Shown here: one piece after another, positions 34,342 to 43,124 of the stretch
Layout: every line of letters begins with the position of its first letter
Numbering within the stretch: the first letter of the stretch is position 1
NCBI RefSeq assembly: GCF_003633755.1
Contig: NZ_RBIL01000002.1
Location: forward strand, 248,001-312,000
Length of the DNA stretch: 64,000 nt
Source of the DNA: Solirubrobacter pauli
Lineage (GTDB): Bacteria; Actinomycetota; Thermoleophilia; Solirubrobacterales; Solirubrobacteraceae
Direction of reading: 5' to 3'
Notes under the pieces: generated by a model
Databases searched by the model: none
Told to the model about the DNA's origin: nothing
The model's input: the letters and a program-made list of their open reading frames with translations, nothing else
Program-made: the position numbers and the translations under genes

Positions 34342-35533
34342 CGAGTGCCGCTTCGATCACGCGCGCGAGGCGCTCCGCGGCCTCGCCGAGCTGCGCCTCG
34401 CCGAGCGAGCTGTAGGACAGGCGCATCTCGTCGGCGCCGCCCGCCTCGACGTAGAACGGGGCGCCCGGCACGTAGGCCACGCCCGCCTCGGTCGCCGCGG
34501 GGCGCAGCTCACGCGCGTCCAGGCCCTCGGGCATCCGCAACCAGGTGAACATGCCGCCGGTCGGCTCGCTCCAGCTCACGCCCTCGGGCATGTGGCGCTC
34601 CAGCGCCGCCGACAGCGCGACCCAGTGCGACTCGTACAGCGCGCGCGTGTGCGGGAGCCGCTGGCCGAACAGCCCGGCGCGCCCGTACTCCTCCACCAGG
34701 CGCTGGCTGAGCGCGCCCGCGCACTGGTCGATGCCGCCCTTGGCCGTCGTCAGCTGCGCGATCAGCGGCGCCGGGCCGACCGCCCAGCCGAGCCGGGTGC
34801 CGGGGCAGAAGATCTTCGAGAACGTGCCGACCTGCACGGTCACGTCCGGACCGAGCGACCACAGCGACGGCAGCTGCGTGCCGTCGAACGACAGCTCCTT
34901 GTAGGCGACGTCCTCGACGATCAGCACGTTGAACTCACGGCACAGGTCGACCAGCGCGCGCCGCCGCTCGACCGTCATCGTGCGCCCCGACGGGTTCTGG
35001 AACTCCGGGATCGTGTAGAGGAGCTTGGGCCGGTAGCCGTCGTCGAGCAGCGCCTCGAAGGCGGCGACGTCGAGCCCGTGCTCGTCCATCGGCACGCCCG
35101 TCTGCACGGCGCCGTAGTCCTTGAAGGCCATGATCGCGCCGAGGTACGTCGGCGCCTCGACGGCGACGTCGTCACCCGGGTCCAGCAGGGAGCGGCAGAG
35201 CAGGTCGATGCACTCCATGCCGCCGCTGGTGACCATCAGCTCGTCGGCGGCCGGCTCGCGCTCCTGCATCTTGGCGGTGCGCTCGCGCAGGTACTCGCGG
35301 AAGCTCGGGATGCCGGCGCTGGGCGTGTACTGCAGCGCGAGGCCGGGCTCGTCGCGTACGAGCCGGGTGGCGATCTCCGCCAGCTCGTCGCTCGGGAAGG
35401 TGGACGCGTTCGGGAACCCGCCCGTCATGCCGAGCGTGCCGGGCGGCGGCCCGGCGAGGATGATCGCCAGCTCGGGATCGGCGCCGGCGCGCCCACGGGC
35501 GGAGAACAGCTGCGACACGTCCATGCGTGCCAT
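34325..35533 (-). CDS. PLP-dependent class I/II aminotransferase (2-aminoadipate / LysN-like group)
   Basis: 402 aa from ATG 35533; ATG 35524 is an alternative. Motifs: ISFTGGFP-type opening (GMTGGFPNASTFP), LQYTPSAGIPSFREYL, VTSGGMECIDLL, TIPEFQNPSGRTM, VEDVAYKELSF, the PLP lysine in VGTFSKIFCPGTRLGW and RLSYSSLGEAQL. This matches the MocR-related stand-alone aminotransferases that accept 2-aminoadipate or branched amino acids. Only 27 bases separate it from the divergent mmsA start. Confidence 0.82.
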   Translation of the reverse strand: MARMDVSQLFSARGRAGADPELAIILAGPPPGTLGMTGGFPNASTFPSDELAEIATRLVRDEPGLALQYTPSAGIPSFREYLRERTAKMQEREPAADELMVTSGGMECIDLLCRSLLDPGDDVAVEAPTYLGAIMAFKDYGAVQTGVPMDEHGLDVAAFEALLDDGYRPKLLYTIPEFQNPSGRTMTVERRRALVDLCREFNVLIVEDVAYKELSFDGTQLPSLWSLGPDVTVQVGTFSKIFCPGTRLGWAVGPAPLIAQLTTAKGGIDQCAGALSQRLVEEYGRAGLFGQRLPHTRALYESHWVALSAALERHMPEGVSWSEPTGGMFTWLRMPEGLDARELRPAATEAGVAYVPGAPFYVEAGGADEMRLSYSSLGEAQLGEAAERLARVIEAALVTAAR

Positions 35534-35560
35534 TGAACCAGGAGATGCTTACCTGTCCGT

Positions 35561-37054
35561 ATGAGCACCACCGCACTGGAGACGATCAACCACGTCATCG
35601 GCGGTGCGCAGACCGCCGGCGCGTCCACGCGCACAAGCCCCGTCTATGACCCGGCGACCGGGCAGGTCCAGCGCAACGTGCTGCTGGCCGAGCCGCAGGA
35701 CGTCGACACCGCCGTCCAGGCCGCCAGAGCCGCCTTCCCCGCCTGGGCCGACACGTCGGTCGTGCGCCGCGCCCGCGTGATGTTCCGATTCCGCGAGTTG
35801 ATCACGGCACACACCGACGAGCTGGCGCGGATCATCGCCGCCGAGCACGGCAAGACGGTCGAGGACGCCAAGGGCGAGGTCGTCCGTGGCATGGAGGTCG
35901 TCGAGTACGCGTGCGGGATCGCGGAGCTCACGAAGGGCGAGTTCTCCGACCAGGTCTCCACGGGCGTGGACCTGCACAGCTTCCGCCAGCCGCTCGGCGT
36001 GTGCGCGGGGATCACGCCGTTCAACTTCCCGATCATGGTCCCGATGTGGATGCACCCGGTGGCGATCGCCACCGGGAACACGTTCGTGCTCAAGCCCTCC
36101 GAGCGCGACCCGTCGGTGAGCAACTTCATCGCCGACCTGTACGCGCAGGCGGGCCTGCCGGACGGCGTCTTCAACGTCGTCCACGGCGACAAGACGGCGG
36201 TCGACGCGCTGCTCGACCACCCGGACGTCGACGCGATCAGCTTCGTCGGCTCGACCCCGATCGCCAAGTACATCTACGAGCGCGCGACCGCCGCCGGGAA
36301 GCGCGTGCAGGCGCTCGGCGGCGCCAAGAACCACGCGATCGTGATGCCCGACGCGGACCTCGCGTTCGCCTCCGACCAGCTGATCGCGGCGGGCTATGGG
36401 TCCGCCGGCCAGCGCTGCATGGCCATCAGCATCGCGGTCGCGGTCGGGGACGCCGCCGACGAGCTCGTCGAGAAGCTGCGGGAGAAGGCGCTGAACGTGA
36501 AGGTCGGCCCGGGGCTGGATCCGCAGTCGGAGATGGGCCCGCTCGTGACCCCGCAGGCCCGCGACCGCGTCGTCGACTACATCGGCCGCGGCGAGGGCGA
36601 CGTGGTCGTGGACGGCCGCGAGCTCAAGCTCGACGGCGACGGGTTCTTCGTCGGCCCGACCCTGATCGACAACGTGACGACCGACATGTCCGTCTACCAA
36701 GACGAGATCTTCGGCCCGGTCCTTTCGGTCACCCGGGTGGAAACGCTCGACGCCGCGATCGATCTGATCAACGCCAACAACTACGCCAACGGCGTCGCGA
36801 TCTTCACGTCCAGCGGCCACGCCGCGCGCGAGTTCCAGCGCCGCGTGAAGGTGGGCATGATCGGGGTCAACGTCCCGATCCCCGTGCCGATGGCGTTCTA
36901 CAGCTTCGGCGGCTGGAAGGACTCGCTGTTCGGGGACCACCACATCCACGGTCCCGAGGGCGTCCGCTTCTACACGCGCGGCAAGGTCGTGACGACGCGT
37001 TGGCCCGACCAGGCGCCGGATCCCACGCATCTTCACTTCCCGACGGCATCCTGA
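35561..37054 (+). CDS. mmsA: CoA-acylating methylmalonate-semialdehyde dehydrogenase
   Basis: 497 aa aldehyde dehydrogenase. Family-specific [44 protein letters not shown] (no general-base glutamate there, as in CoA-dependent MmsA/IolA), catalytic Cys286 in [11 protein letters not shown] and [16 protein letters not shown] near the end. Converts methylmalonate or malonate semialdehyde to propionyl- or acetyl-CoA in valine, inositol or beta-alanine breakdown. The neighbouring aminotransferase could feed the same route. Followed by xylA after 44 bases. Confidence 0.92.
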   Translation: MSTTALETINHVIGGAQTAGASTRTSPVYDPATGQVQRNVLLAEPQDVDTAVQAARAAFPAWADTSVVRRARVMFRFRELITAHTDELARIIAAEHGKTVEDAKGEVVRGMEVVEYACGIAELTKGEFSDQVSTGVDLHSFRQPLGVCAGITPFNFPIMVPMWMHPVAIATGNTFVLKPSERDPSVSNFIADLYAQAGLPDGVFNVVHGDKTAVDALLDHPDVDAISFVGSTPIAKYIYERATAAGKRVQALGGAKNHAIVMPDADLAFASDQLIAAGYGSAGQRCMAISIAVAVGDAADELVEKLREKALNVKVGPGLDPQSEMGPLVTPQARDRVVDYIGRGEGDVVVDGRELKLDGDGFFVGPTLIDNVTTDMSVYQDEIFGPVLSVTRVETLDAAIDLINANNYANGVAIFTSSGHAAREFQRRVKVGMIGVNVPIPVPMAFYSFGGWKDSLFGDHHIHGPEGVRFYTRGKVVTTRWPDQAPDPTHLHFPTAS

Positions 37055-37057
37055 TAT

Positions 37058-37080
37058 TAGTTCGGGCGTCGTACGAATTA
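37058..37080. promoter_or_regulatory. Imperfect inverted repeat upstream of xylA
   Basis: TAGTTCG, nine bases, CGAATTA: arms differ at one position. AT-rich island in the 44-base gap before xylA, 18 bases from its start codon. ROK-type repressors (XylR) commonly bind such dyads before xylose genes. No xylR is in the window, so the assignment is a guess. Confidence 0.35.
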
Positions 37081-37098
37081 CTTCGAGGAGGAGTCTCA

Positions 37099-38241
37099 GT
37101 GGCGGAGCATCGCTTCACGTTCGGTCTGTGGACCGTCGGCAATCCGGGTCGTGACCCGTTCGGTGGTCCCACCCGGGCCGAGGTCGACCCTGTCGACTCG
37201 GTCCACAAGCTGGCCGAGCTCGGTGCGTGGGGCGTTTCGCTGCACGACGACGACCTGATCCCGATGGGCTCCAGCGCAGCCGAGACGGAGAAGATCGTCA
37301 CGCGCTTCAAGGGCGCGCTGGAGGAGACGGGGCTCGGCGTCGGCATGGCAACGACCAACCTGTTCGGCCACCCGGCGTTCAAGGACGGCGCGTTCACGTC
37401 CAACGACCGCGGCGTCCGGCGCGCGGCGATCGGCAAGGCCGCGCGCTTCATCGACATCGCGGCCGACCTCAACGCCGAGGTCTACGTCTTCTGGGGTGGC
37501 CGCGAGGGCACCGAGGTCGGGGTCGCGAAGGACCCGCGCGACGCGCTCGAGCGCTACCGCGAGGCCATCAACGTGCTCAGCCAGTACGTGATCGACCAGG
37601 GCTACAACCTGCGCTTCGCGATGGAGCCCAAGCCCAACGAGCCGCGCGGGGACATCTTCCTGCCGACGGTCGGCCACGCGCTGCACTTCATCGAGACGCT
37701 CGACCATCCCGAGATGGTGGGCGTGAACCCCGAGTTCGCGCACGAGACGATGGCGGGGCTGAGCTTCCACCACGCGATCGGCCACGCGCTGTGGGCCGAC
37801 AAGCTCTTCCACATCGACCTGAACTCGCAGCGGATCGGCCGCTACGACCAGGACTTCCGCTTCGGCGCGGAGGACCTGAAGGAGTCGTTCCTGCTCGTCC
37901 GCCTGCTCGAGCGCGCCGGCTACTCCGGCCCGCTGCACTTCGACGCGCACTCCTACCGCAACGAGAACGCCGCGGGCGTGTGGGACTTCGCCGCCGGCTG
38001 CATGGCGACCTACCGCGCGCTGGCCGAGAAGGCCGCGCACTTCGACTCGCTGCCCGAGGTCCAGGAGGCGCTCGCGGGCGCGTCCCAGCCGGAGCTCGCC
38101 GAGTCCTCCGCCGGTGGCGACACCGCCGAGACGCTCAAGGGCGAGGCCGAGTGGTCGCACCTCGACCAGCTCGCCGAGCGCGGCTACTACAACGAGAAGC
38201 TCGACCAGATCCTGGTCGAGGTCCTCTTGGGCGTCCGATAG
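37099..38241 (+). CDS. xylA: Xylose isomerase
   Basis: 380 aa from GTG 37099, with ribosome site GAGGAGGAG at 37085-37093. Actinobacterial-type short Xyl[29 protein letters not shown] with the catalytic His, [10 protein letters not shown], metal-ligand segment [43 protein letters not shown] and [11 protein letters not shown]. Converts xylose to xylulose (or glucose to fructose). No xylulokinase gene adjoins it. Confidence 0.94.
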   Translation: MAEHRFTFGLWTVGNPGRDPFGGPTRAEVDPVDSVHKLAELGAWGVSLHDDDLIPMGSSAAETEKIVTRFKGALEETGLGVGMATTNLFGHPAFKDGAFTSNDRGVRRAAIGKAARFIDIAADLNAEVYVFWGGREGTEVGVAKDPRDALERYREAINVLSQYVIDQGYNLRFAMEPKPNEPRGDIFLPTVGHALHFIETLDHPEMVGVNPEFAHETMAGLSFHHAIGHALWADKLFHIDLNSQRIGRYDQDFRFGAEDLKESFLLVRLLERAGYSGPLHFDAHSYRNENAAGVWDFAAGCMATYRALAEKAAHFDSLPEVQEALAGASQPELAESSAGGDTAETLKGEAEWSHLDQLAERGYYNEKLDQILVEVLLGVR

Positions 38242-38249
38242 CCCTCTCG

Positions 38250-38268
38250 GGGTGATCCCCGCTCGTCC
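38250..38268. promoter_or_regulatory. Operator-like site 1 (GGGTGA, 7 bases, TCGTCC)
   Basis: GGGTGA at 38250 and TCGTCC at 38263 with a 7-base spacer; a weak third half-site TAGCCC sits 5 bases to the left (38239). Ends 24 bases before the membrane-protein start at 38293. It is the weakest of the eleven related sites but has the right spacing. Confidence 0.45.
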
Positions 38269-38270
38269 CA

Positions 38271-38293
38271 CGCGCCGGGAGAGTCCCGGCGCG
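38271..38293 (+). terminator. Perfect GC-rich hairpin after xylA
   Basis: CGCGCCGGGA, loop GAG, TCCCGGCGCG: 10-base arms without mismatch, 30 bases after the xylA stop. No T-tract. It ends on the first base of the next gene's GTG, so it could also influence that start. Confidence 0.5.
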
Positions 38294-38784
38294 TGTGGCA
38301 CGGCGTAGAAGAGCACCTCGGGTCCGAGCAGGTCTCGCGCGTCGTCTACGGCGCGATCATCGGCATGGCGCTGATCGTCGTGCTCGAGCATCACCCGCCC
38401 AGCGCGGGCGTGACGACCGTGACCCTCGTGGCGACCGCGATCGCGGTCGGCCTGGCCGAGCTCTACAGCGACTGGATCGGCCACGTCGTCAAGCACCGGG
38501 GCGGCTTCCACCGGCGCGACCTGGGCCACATCGCCGCCGACGTGAGCGCGGTGGCGGTCGGGATCGTCTTCCCCGACGTGTTCTTCCTGCTCGCGACGGT
38601 CGGCGTGCTCGAGCTGGACACGGCGTTCACCGTCGCCAAGTGGACCGGGCTCGGCCTGATCACCGCGTACGGCTACGCGGCCGGCCGGCTGTCCGGCGAG
38701 TCACATTCGCGGGCCGCGCTGCAGGCGCTCGCCGTCACCGCGATCGGCGCCGCCCTGATCGGGTTCAAGGCGTTCGTGCATTAG
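38293..38784 (+). CDS. Hypothetical four-helix membrane protein
   Basis: 163 aa from GTG 38293 (a GTG at 38295 is out of frame). Hydrophobic segments about 17-33, 40-56, 84-105 and 118-135, then a final LAVTAIGAALIGFKAF. GLAELYSDWIGHVVKHRGGFHRRDLGHI between helices 2 and 3 is polar and His-rich. No family recognised with confidence. The final 84 bases overlap the convergent ion-channel gene. Confidence 0.65.
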   Translation: MWHGVEEHLGSEQVSRVVYGAIIGMALIVVLEHHPPSAGVTTVTLVATAIAVGLAELYSDWIGHVVKHRGGFHRRDLGHIAADVSAVAVGIVFPDVFFLLATVGVLELDTAFTVAKWTGLGLITAYGYAAGRLSGESHSRAALQALAVTAIGAALIGFKAFVH

Positions 38785-39153
38785 CCGCTCGATCTGGTCG
38801 AGCCGGTCGGCGATGTGGTCCAGCGTGATCTCCGCCGGCACGCGGCGCTTGCGCCGCGCCGACTCGACGAAGATCGCGGTGATCGTGGCGGTGATGACGC
38901 TCATGAAGCCGAGCCCGGCGATGATCACGAGGGTCGCGATCACGCGCCCTTCGGTGCTCGTCGGCACGCGGTCGCCGTAGCCGACGGTGGTGATCGACTG
39001 CATCGCGAACCACATCCCGGACCCGAGCGTCGGGAAGTCCTGGCGGTCCACGATCCACATCACGACGCCGCCCGCGATCGCGATGCTCAGGGTGAACACC
39101 GAGATCAGCAGCGCCGCGCGCCGGGCCGTGAGGTCCATCACGTCGCCGATCAT
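38701..39153 (-). CDS. Two-helix potassium-channel protein
   Basis: 150 aa from ATG 39153. First membrane helix about 12-34, pore helix and selectivity filter TTVGYGD (55-61), second helix about 70-95, then a basic and coiled C-terminus (RRKRRVPAEITLDHIADRLDQIERLMHERLE). KcsA-type minimal K+ channel with no ligand domain. Its start is 11 bases from operator-like site 2. The 3' end overlaps the 38293 gene by 84 bases, so the last 28 residues may be dispensable. Confidence 0.85.
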   Translation of the reverse strand: MIGDVMDLTARRAALLISVFTLSIAIAGGVVMWIVDRQDFPTLGSGMWFAMQSITTVGYGDRVPTSTEGRVIATLVIIAGLGFMSVITATITAIFVESARRKRRVPAEITLDHIADRLDQIERLMHERLEPDQGGADRGDGERLQRGPRM

Positions 39154-39164
39154 GCGCGCGTGCG

Positions 39165-39207
39165 GGATGACGGTTCCTCGCCCGGATCGGGTGATGCCCG
39201 CTCACCC
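39165..39207. promoter_or_regulatory. Operator-like array 2, four half-sites
   Basis: GGATGA (39165), TCGCCC (39178), GGGTGA (39189) and TCACCC (39202), with spacers of exactly 7, 5 and 7 bases. Lies between the divergent K+ channel (11 bases away) and the holin-like/phosphodiesterase gene (61 bases away). Same layout as the arrays at 43068, 46277 and 51528. Confidence 0.7.
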
Positions 39208-39268
39208 GTGCGCGCTCAAGCTTGAGCGGCGTGCCACGCTTGCACCCCTGTCGCTCTCCGAGCTCGCC

Positions 39269-41398
39269 ATGCCCGTCCGGCTGATCGGTCGCCTCACCGT
39301 CGTCCTCGTCCTGGACGCGGCGGCGCTGCTGTTGATCGCGTGGATCCTGCCCGGCGTGCACGTGGACTCGTTCTGGGCCGGGCTCGTGCTCGCGGCGACC
39401 ATGGGCATCGCGAACGCCGTGGTCTGGCCCGTGCTGCTGCGGGTCGCGCTGCCGTTCACGGTGCTCACGCTCGGCCTGGGCGCGCTGTTCCTGAACGCGG
39501 GGCTGCTGCTGGCGGTGTCGTCGCTGCTGGACGACGTGCGCGTCGAGGACTTCTGGAGCGCGCTCGGCGTGGTGCTGCTGCTGTCGCTCCTGACGATGCT
39601 GCTGGGCGGCGTGCTCGCGCTGGACCGCGGCGACCTCTGGTACCGGCTGATCGTGCGCCGCCAGCTCAAGCGGTCCAAGCTCGCGCGGCGCACGGACGAG
39701 CCAGGGTTCGTGTTCCTGGAGATCGACGGCCTCGCGCACGACGTGCTGCGGCGCGCGCTGCGCGACGGCAACGCGCCGTTCCTGGCGCGCTGGATCCACG
39801 ACGACGGCTACAAGCTCCACGGCTGGGAGACGCACTGGTCCTCGCAGACCGGCGCATGCCAGGCCGGGCTGCTGCACGGCGACGACCACGACATGCCCGC
39901 GTTCCGCTGGTGGGAGAAGGACCTCGGGCGGGCGATCGTCACCAACCACCCGAAGGACGCGGCGGAGATCGAGCGCCGGCACTCGAACGGGCGCGGGTTG
40001 CTGCACGACGACGGCGCCAGCCGCGCGAACATCCTCTCCGGCGACGCGACGCACTCGATGCTGACGATGAGCACCGTGCTCGACCGCGACCGGCCGGGGC
40101 GGATCGGCCAGGACTACTTCGCCTACTTCGCGTCGCCGTACGGCGTGGCGCGCACCGTGCTGCGGACGATCGGCGAGACCGCCGTCGAGCGCTGGTCGGC
40201 GATCCAGCAGGTGCGGCGCGACGTGCGTCCGCGCGTGCACCGCGGCTGGAGCTACGCCGGCGTGCGCGCGTTCGGGACCGTCATCCAGCTCGACCTGCAG
40301 GTCGCGGCGGTCACGGCCGACATCCTCGCCGGCCGGCCGTCGGTGTACACGACGTTCCTCGCCTACGACGAGGTCGCGCATCACAGCGGCTTGGAGCGGC
40401 CGGACACGCTGGCCGTGCTGCGGCGCGTGGACCGGGCGATCGGCACGATCGCCGCCGCGGTGCCGCACGCGCCACGCCCGTACCGGCTCGTGGTGCTCTC
40501 CGACCACGGACAGAGCCAAGGGGCAACGTTCCTGCAGCGGTACGGCGAAGGGCTCGAGGACATCGTCGCGCGCCACGGCGGCGGTGACGTGCGCGCCGAG
40601 GACGCGCACTCGGACGAGGGCCGCGCGGCGTTGACCGCGAGCGTGACCGAGTTCGCCACGCGCGACACGCCGGCGGGACGGATGATCCGCACCGCCGCCG
40701 GCGAGCGGATCGAACAGCCCGAACCCGACCCGACCGTGCCGGACGTGTCGGTGATGGCGTCCGGGAACCTCGGCCTGATCACGTTCCCGCGCATCCCCGG
40801 CCGCGCGACCGCGGAGCAGATCGAAGCCGAGCGGCCCGGGCTGATCGACGCGCTGCGCACGCATCCGGGCATCGGCTTCGTGCTCGTGGACGGGGTCGTG
40901 CTCAGCGACCGCGAGGACCCGCTCACGCCGTACGGGCCGAACGCGGCCGCGCACATCGCGCGCACCAACGCGTTCCCGCACTGCCCCGACATCATGGTCA
41001 ACTCCACCTACTGGGAGGACCTGGACGAGGTCGCCGCGTTCGAGGAGCTCGTCGGCTCGCACGGCGGGATGGGCGGCGGGCAGGCGCACCCGTTCGTGCT
41101 CGCCCCGGCCGACCTGCCGTGGCCGAGCGAACCCGTCGTCGGCGCGGACGCCGTCCACCGGGTCTTCCGGGAGTGGCTACACCTCGACGGTCCCGCCGGG
41201 AGCCACGACCTCGACGCGGGTCTTGCCGGTGACGGCGGCCGCGAACTCGAGCGGGGGATCGGTGAGCAGCCGCTCGTGACGGCGGCCGAGCCCCAGCGGC
41301 AGGAAGGTGCCCCAGTGAATGGGAACGGCCAGACGCGGCGCGATCAGGTCGATGACCCGGGCGGCGCCGGCGGGGTCGAGATGCCCGGGCCCGAGTGA
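39269..41398 (+). CDS. Fusion of phage-holin-family membrane domain and alkaline-phosphatase-superfamily phosphodiesterase
   Basis: 709 aa from ATG 39269; an ATG at 39194 lies inside the operator array and is rejected. Residues 1-125 are a four-helix PF04020-like membrane region (PVRLIGRLTVVLVLDAAALLLIAWILPGV). From 145 follows a phosphatase-superfamily domain: FLEIDGLAHDVL, WSSQTGACQAGLLHGDDHDMPAFRWW (likely Thr/Ser nucleophile), FLAYDEVAHHSG, VLSDHGQSQGATF and GSHGGMGGGQ histidines. The last 73 residues run antisense over the next gene and are low complexity, so the natural end is probably near 41177. Confidence 0.78.
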   Translation: MPVRLIGRLTVVLVLDAAALLLIAWILPGVHVDSFWAGLVLAATMGIANAVVWPVLLRVALPFTVLTLGLGALFLNAGLLLAVSSLLDDVRVEDFWSALGVVLLLSLLTMLLGGVLALDRGDLWYRLIVRRQLKRSKLARRTDEPGFVFLEIDGLAHDVLRRALRDGNAPFLARWIHDDGYKLHGWETHWSSQTGACQAGLLHGDDHDMPAFRWWEKDLGRAIVTNHPKDAAEIERRHSNGRGLLHDDGASRANILSGDATHSMLTMSTVLDRDRPGRIGQDYFAYFASPYGVARTVLRTIGETAVERWSAIQQVRRDVRPRVHRGWSYAGVRAFGTVIQLDLQVAAVTADILAGRPSVYTTFLAYDEVAHHSGLERPDTLAVLRRVDRAIGTIAAAVPHAPRPYRLVVLSDHGQSQGATFLQRYGEGLEDIVARHGGGDVRAEDAHSDEGRAALTASVTEFATRDTPAGRMIRTAAGERIEQPEPDPTVPDVSVMASGNLGLITFPRIPGRATAEQIEAERPGLIDALRTHPGIGFVLVDGVVLSDREDPLTPYGPNAAAHIARTNAFPHCPDIMVNSTYWEDLDEVAAFEELVGSHGGMGGGQAHPFVLAPADLPWPSEPVVGADAVHRVFREWLHLDGPAGSHDLDAGLAGDGGRELERGIGEQPLVTAAEPQRQEGAPVNGNGQTRRDQVDDPGGAGGVEMPGPE

Positions 41399-41902
41399 CG
41401 GGCCCCAGCCCCAGACCGGGATCAGCGCGCAGTCGACGCGGCCTCTGAGCGCCTCCATCGCCGGGTCGTAGTCGGTGTCGCCGGCGAACCAGACGCCGTC
41501 GACGAGGTACCCGAGCGTGTCGAGCTCCTCGGCGCCCGGCCCGGGACGGCGCCGGCCGTCGTGCCAGGCGGGCACGGCCTCGACCGGCACGCCGACGTCG
41601 ACCGTCTCGCCGACCCGGACCTCGTGCACGGCGTAGCCGGGCAGGTACTTCCGGGCGCCGACCGGAGCGAGCGCGGTCCGGCTCAGGTCCCGCAGCGACG
41701 GCTTGTGCAGGTGGTCGTGGTGCAGGTGGCTGATGAGCACGGCGTCGACGTCGCGCGGGCGTGCCGGCGTCGGCACCTGGCGCTTGAGGTGCAGCACGCG
41801 GTCGGCCAGCACCGGGTCGGTGAGCAGGCGCACGCCGCCGACCTCGATCAGCACGGTCGCGTGCCCGAGCCACGTCACCCGCCGTGCATGAGGTTCCGTC
41901 AC
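41177..41902 (-). CDS. Metallo-beta-lactamase-fold hydrolase (UlaG-like)
   Basis: About 241 aa from GTG 41902; GTG 41878 (VTWLGHATVLIEV) is an equally good start. Motifs: WLGHATVLIEVGGVRLLTDPVL, metal site SHLHHDHLHKPS, GYLVDGVWFAGDTDYDP, PVWGWGPSLGPGHLDP and a final histidine in VPIHWGTFLPLG. Cytosolic hydrolase of unknown substrate. Both candidate starts fall within operator-like site 3. The 3' end overlaps the phosphodiesterase gene by 222 bases. Confidence 0.82.
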   Translation of the reverse strand: MTEPHARRVTWLGHATVLIEVGGVRLLTDPVLADRVLHLKRQVPTPARPRDVDAVLISHLHHDHLHKPSLRDLSRTALAPVGARKYLPGYAVHEVRVGETVDVGVPVEAVPAWHDGRRRPGPGAEELDTLGYLVDGVWFAGDTDYDPAMEALRGRVDCALIPVWGWGPSLGPGHLDPAGAARVIDLIAPRLAVPIHWGTFLPLGLGRRHERLLTDPPLEFAAAVTGKTRVEVVAPGGTVEV

Positions 41903-41904
41903 CC
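41875..41904. promoter_or_regulatory. Operator-like site 3, three half-sites
   Basis: TCACCC (41875), GCATGA (41886; one mismatch) and TCACCC (41899), with spacers of 5 and 7. Ends 22 bases before ATG 41927 of the DUF gene and overlaps the start region of the divergent hydrolase. Confidence 0.6.
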
Positions 41905-41926
41905 GCCGCCCCCTGAGACTCGCCAC

Positions 41927-42298
41927 ATGACCTTCGGACCACTGCAGGTGCTCGTCATCAACTTCGACGAGGCGAACTTCGCCGGGCAGATCCAGGCTGA
42001 GCTGACCCGGCTCGAGGAAACCGGCATCGTGCGCATGCGCAAGGCGCTCGTGATCGCCAAGACCGCCGACGGCGACATCCAGGTGGTGCGCCAGGGTGGG
42101 GAGGACCCGGGCGAGCTGAGCCCGGACGAGCGCTCCGTCGCGGAGCTGCTCGAGCCCGGCGCGGCGGCCGCGATCGCGGTGCTCGAGCACCAGTGGGCGA
42201 TCCGCCTACGCGAGGCCATCATCAGCGCCGGGGGCACCGGCGTGCAGTCCGAGTGGGTGGACGCGGACCAGCTCGAGCAGCTCGGCGTCGCCATCTAA
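41927..42298 (+). CDS. Conserved hypothetical protein (DUF6325/DUF1269-like)
   Basis: 123 aa from ATG 41927. MTFGPLQVLVINFDEANFAGQIQAELTRLEETGIVRMRKALVIAKTADGD, then an acidic linker, then AAAIAVLEHQWAIRLREAIISAGG. The ferredoxin-like first half and alanine-rich second half resemble the DUF6325 group, whose function is unknown. No signal peptide. The stop overlaps the end of the convergent YihY gene by 4 bases. Confidence 0.65.
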   Translation: MTFGPLQVLVINFDEANFAGQIQAELTRLEETGIVRMRKALVIAKTADGDIQVVRQGGEDPGELSPDERSVAELLEPGAAAAIAVLEHQWAIRLREAIISAGGTGVQSEWVDADQLEQLGVAI

Positions 42299-43041
42299 GC
42301 CCTGATCCAGCGCTCGGCGATCGTGGCGCCGCCGGTGGTGGTTACGACCAGCACGGCGGCGACCGCGACGAACCACGTCAGCATCGCGAAGCCGATCCCG
42401 ATGATGCCGAACTGGGCCGCCGAGGTGGCGAGCGTGTGCGGCATCCAGATCACGCTCCACACGCCCACGCCGGCCATGCCGATCGCGCTCAGGATCGCGG
42501 CCGGCAGCAGCCGCATGGGGCGCACACGGCGGCCGAGCAGCAGATAGGGCGTGAGGAGCCACGTCACGGTGCCGATCGCGAGCGTCGCGGCCACCAGCAG
42601 CCAGCCGCGCAACGGCTCCACCACCACCGGGCGCAGCGTGACGATCGCCGCGATCGTGGTCAGCCACAGCAGGGCCCGCAGCGTGTTGCGCACGCCGAGC
42701 GTGGGCAGGCCGTACGCGCCTTCGTACAGCCGCTGCAGGCCACGCGTGAACGCGAGCGTGGAGACGAGCAGCAGCAGGATGCCGAGCGCGGTGACGCTCG
42801 ACTCGACCGCGCCCGAAGGGGCGAAGGCCTGCTGCACGCTGGCCGCCGCCGACCCCGTCAGGTCGAAGCGCTTGATCAGCAGGTCGGCGAAGCTCTTGTT
42901 GTCCGAGCGCGGCAGCAGCGACGCGTACACGATCAGCAGCGGGAGGAACGCCGAGTAGCCCTGCGCGGCGATCGCCATCGCCCGGTCGATGCCCTGCACG
43001 GCGACGAAGCGCTCGAACCAGTCGCGGAAGAACTGCACCAT
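42295..43041 (-). CDS. YihY/BrkB-family membrane protein
   Basis: 248 aa from ATG 43041. Five to six hydrophobic segments: about 22-42, 80-100 (ESSVTALGILLLLVSTLAFTRGLQRLYEGAYG), 112-130, 136-155, 168-185 and 200-232. The RGLQRLYEGAYG segment is characteristic of the YihY/UPF0761 family. Function unsettled (once called ribonuclease BN in error). Shares operator-like array 4 with the divergent DUF7144 gene. Confidence 0.8.
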   Translation of the reverse strand: MVQFFRDWFERFVAVQGIDRAMAIAAQGYSAFLPLLIVYASLLPRSDNKSFADLLIKRFDLTGSAAASVQQAFAPSGAVESSVTALGILLLLVSTLAFTRGLQRLYEGAYGLPTLGVRNTLRALLWLTTIAAIVTLRPVVVEPLRGWLLVAATLAIGTVTWLLTPYLLLGRRVRPMRLLPAAILSAIGMAGVGVWSVIWMPHTLATSAAQFGIIGIGFAMLTWFVAVAAVLVVTTTGGATIAERWIRA

Positions 43042-43067
43042 GGGTGCCGGGATCGTGCGCAGGAGCG

Positions 43068-43110
43068 GAGCGACGATGCCTCATCCCGTCAGGATGACGC
43101 TGGATCACAC
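43068..43110. promoter_or_regulatory. Operator-like array 4, four half-sites
   Basis: GAGCGA (43068), TCATCC (43081), GGATGA (43092) and TCACAC (43105), with spacers of 7, 5 and 7. Two half-sites are perfect, the outer two degenerate. Between divergent yihY (26 bases) and the DUF7144 gene (14 or 23 bases). Confidence 0.65.
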
Positions 43111-43124
43111 CGCCGGCCGCGACC

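Noticed and set aside
39194-39196. ATG as start of the holin-like/phosphodiesterase gene
   Set aside because: It lies inside the four-part operator array, and the extra residues are not hydrophobic; ATG 39269 gives a normal membrane start.
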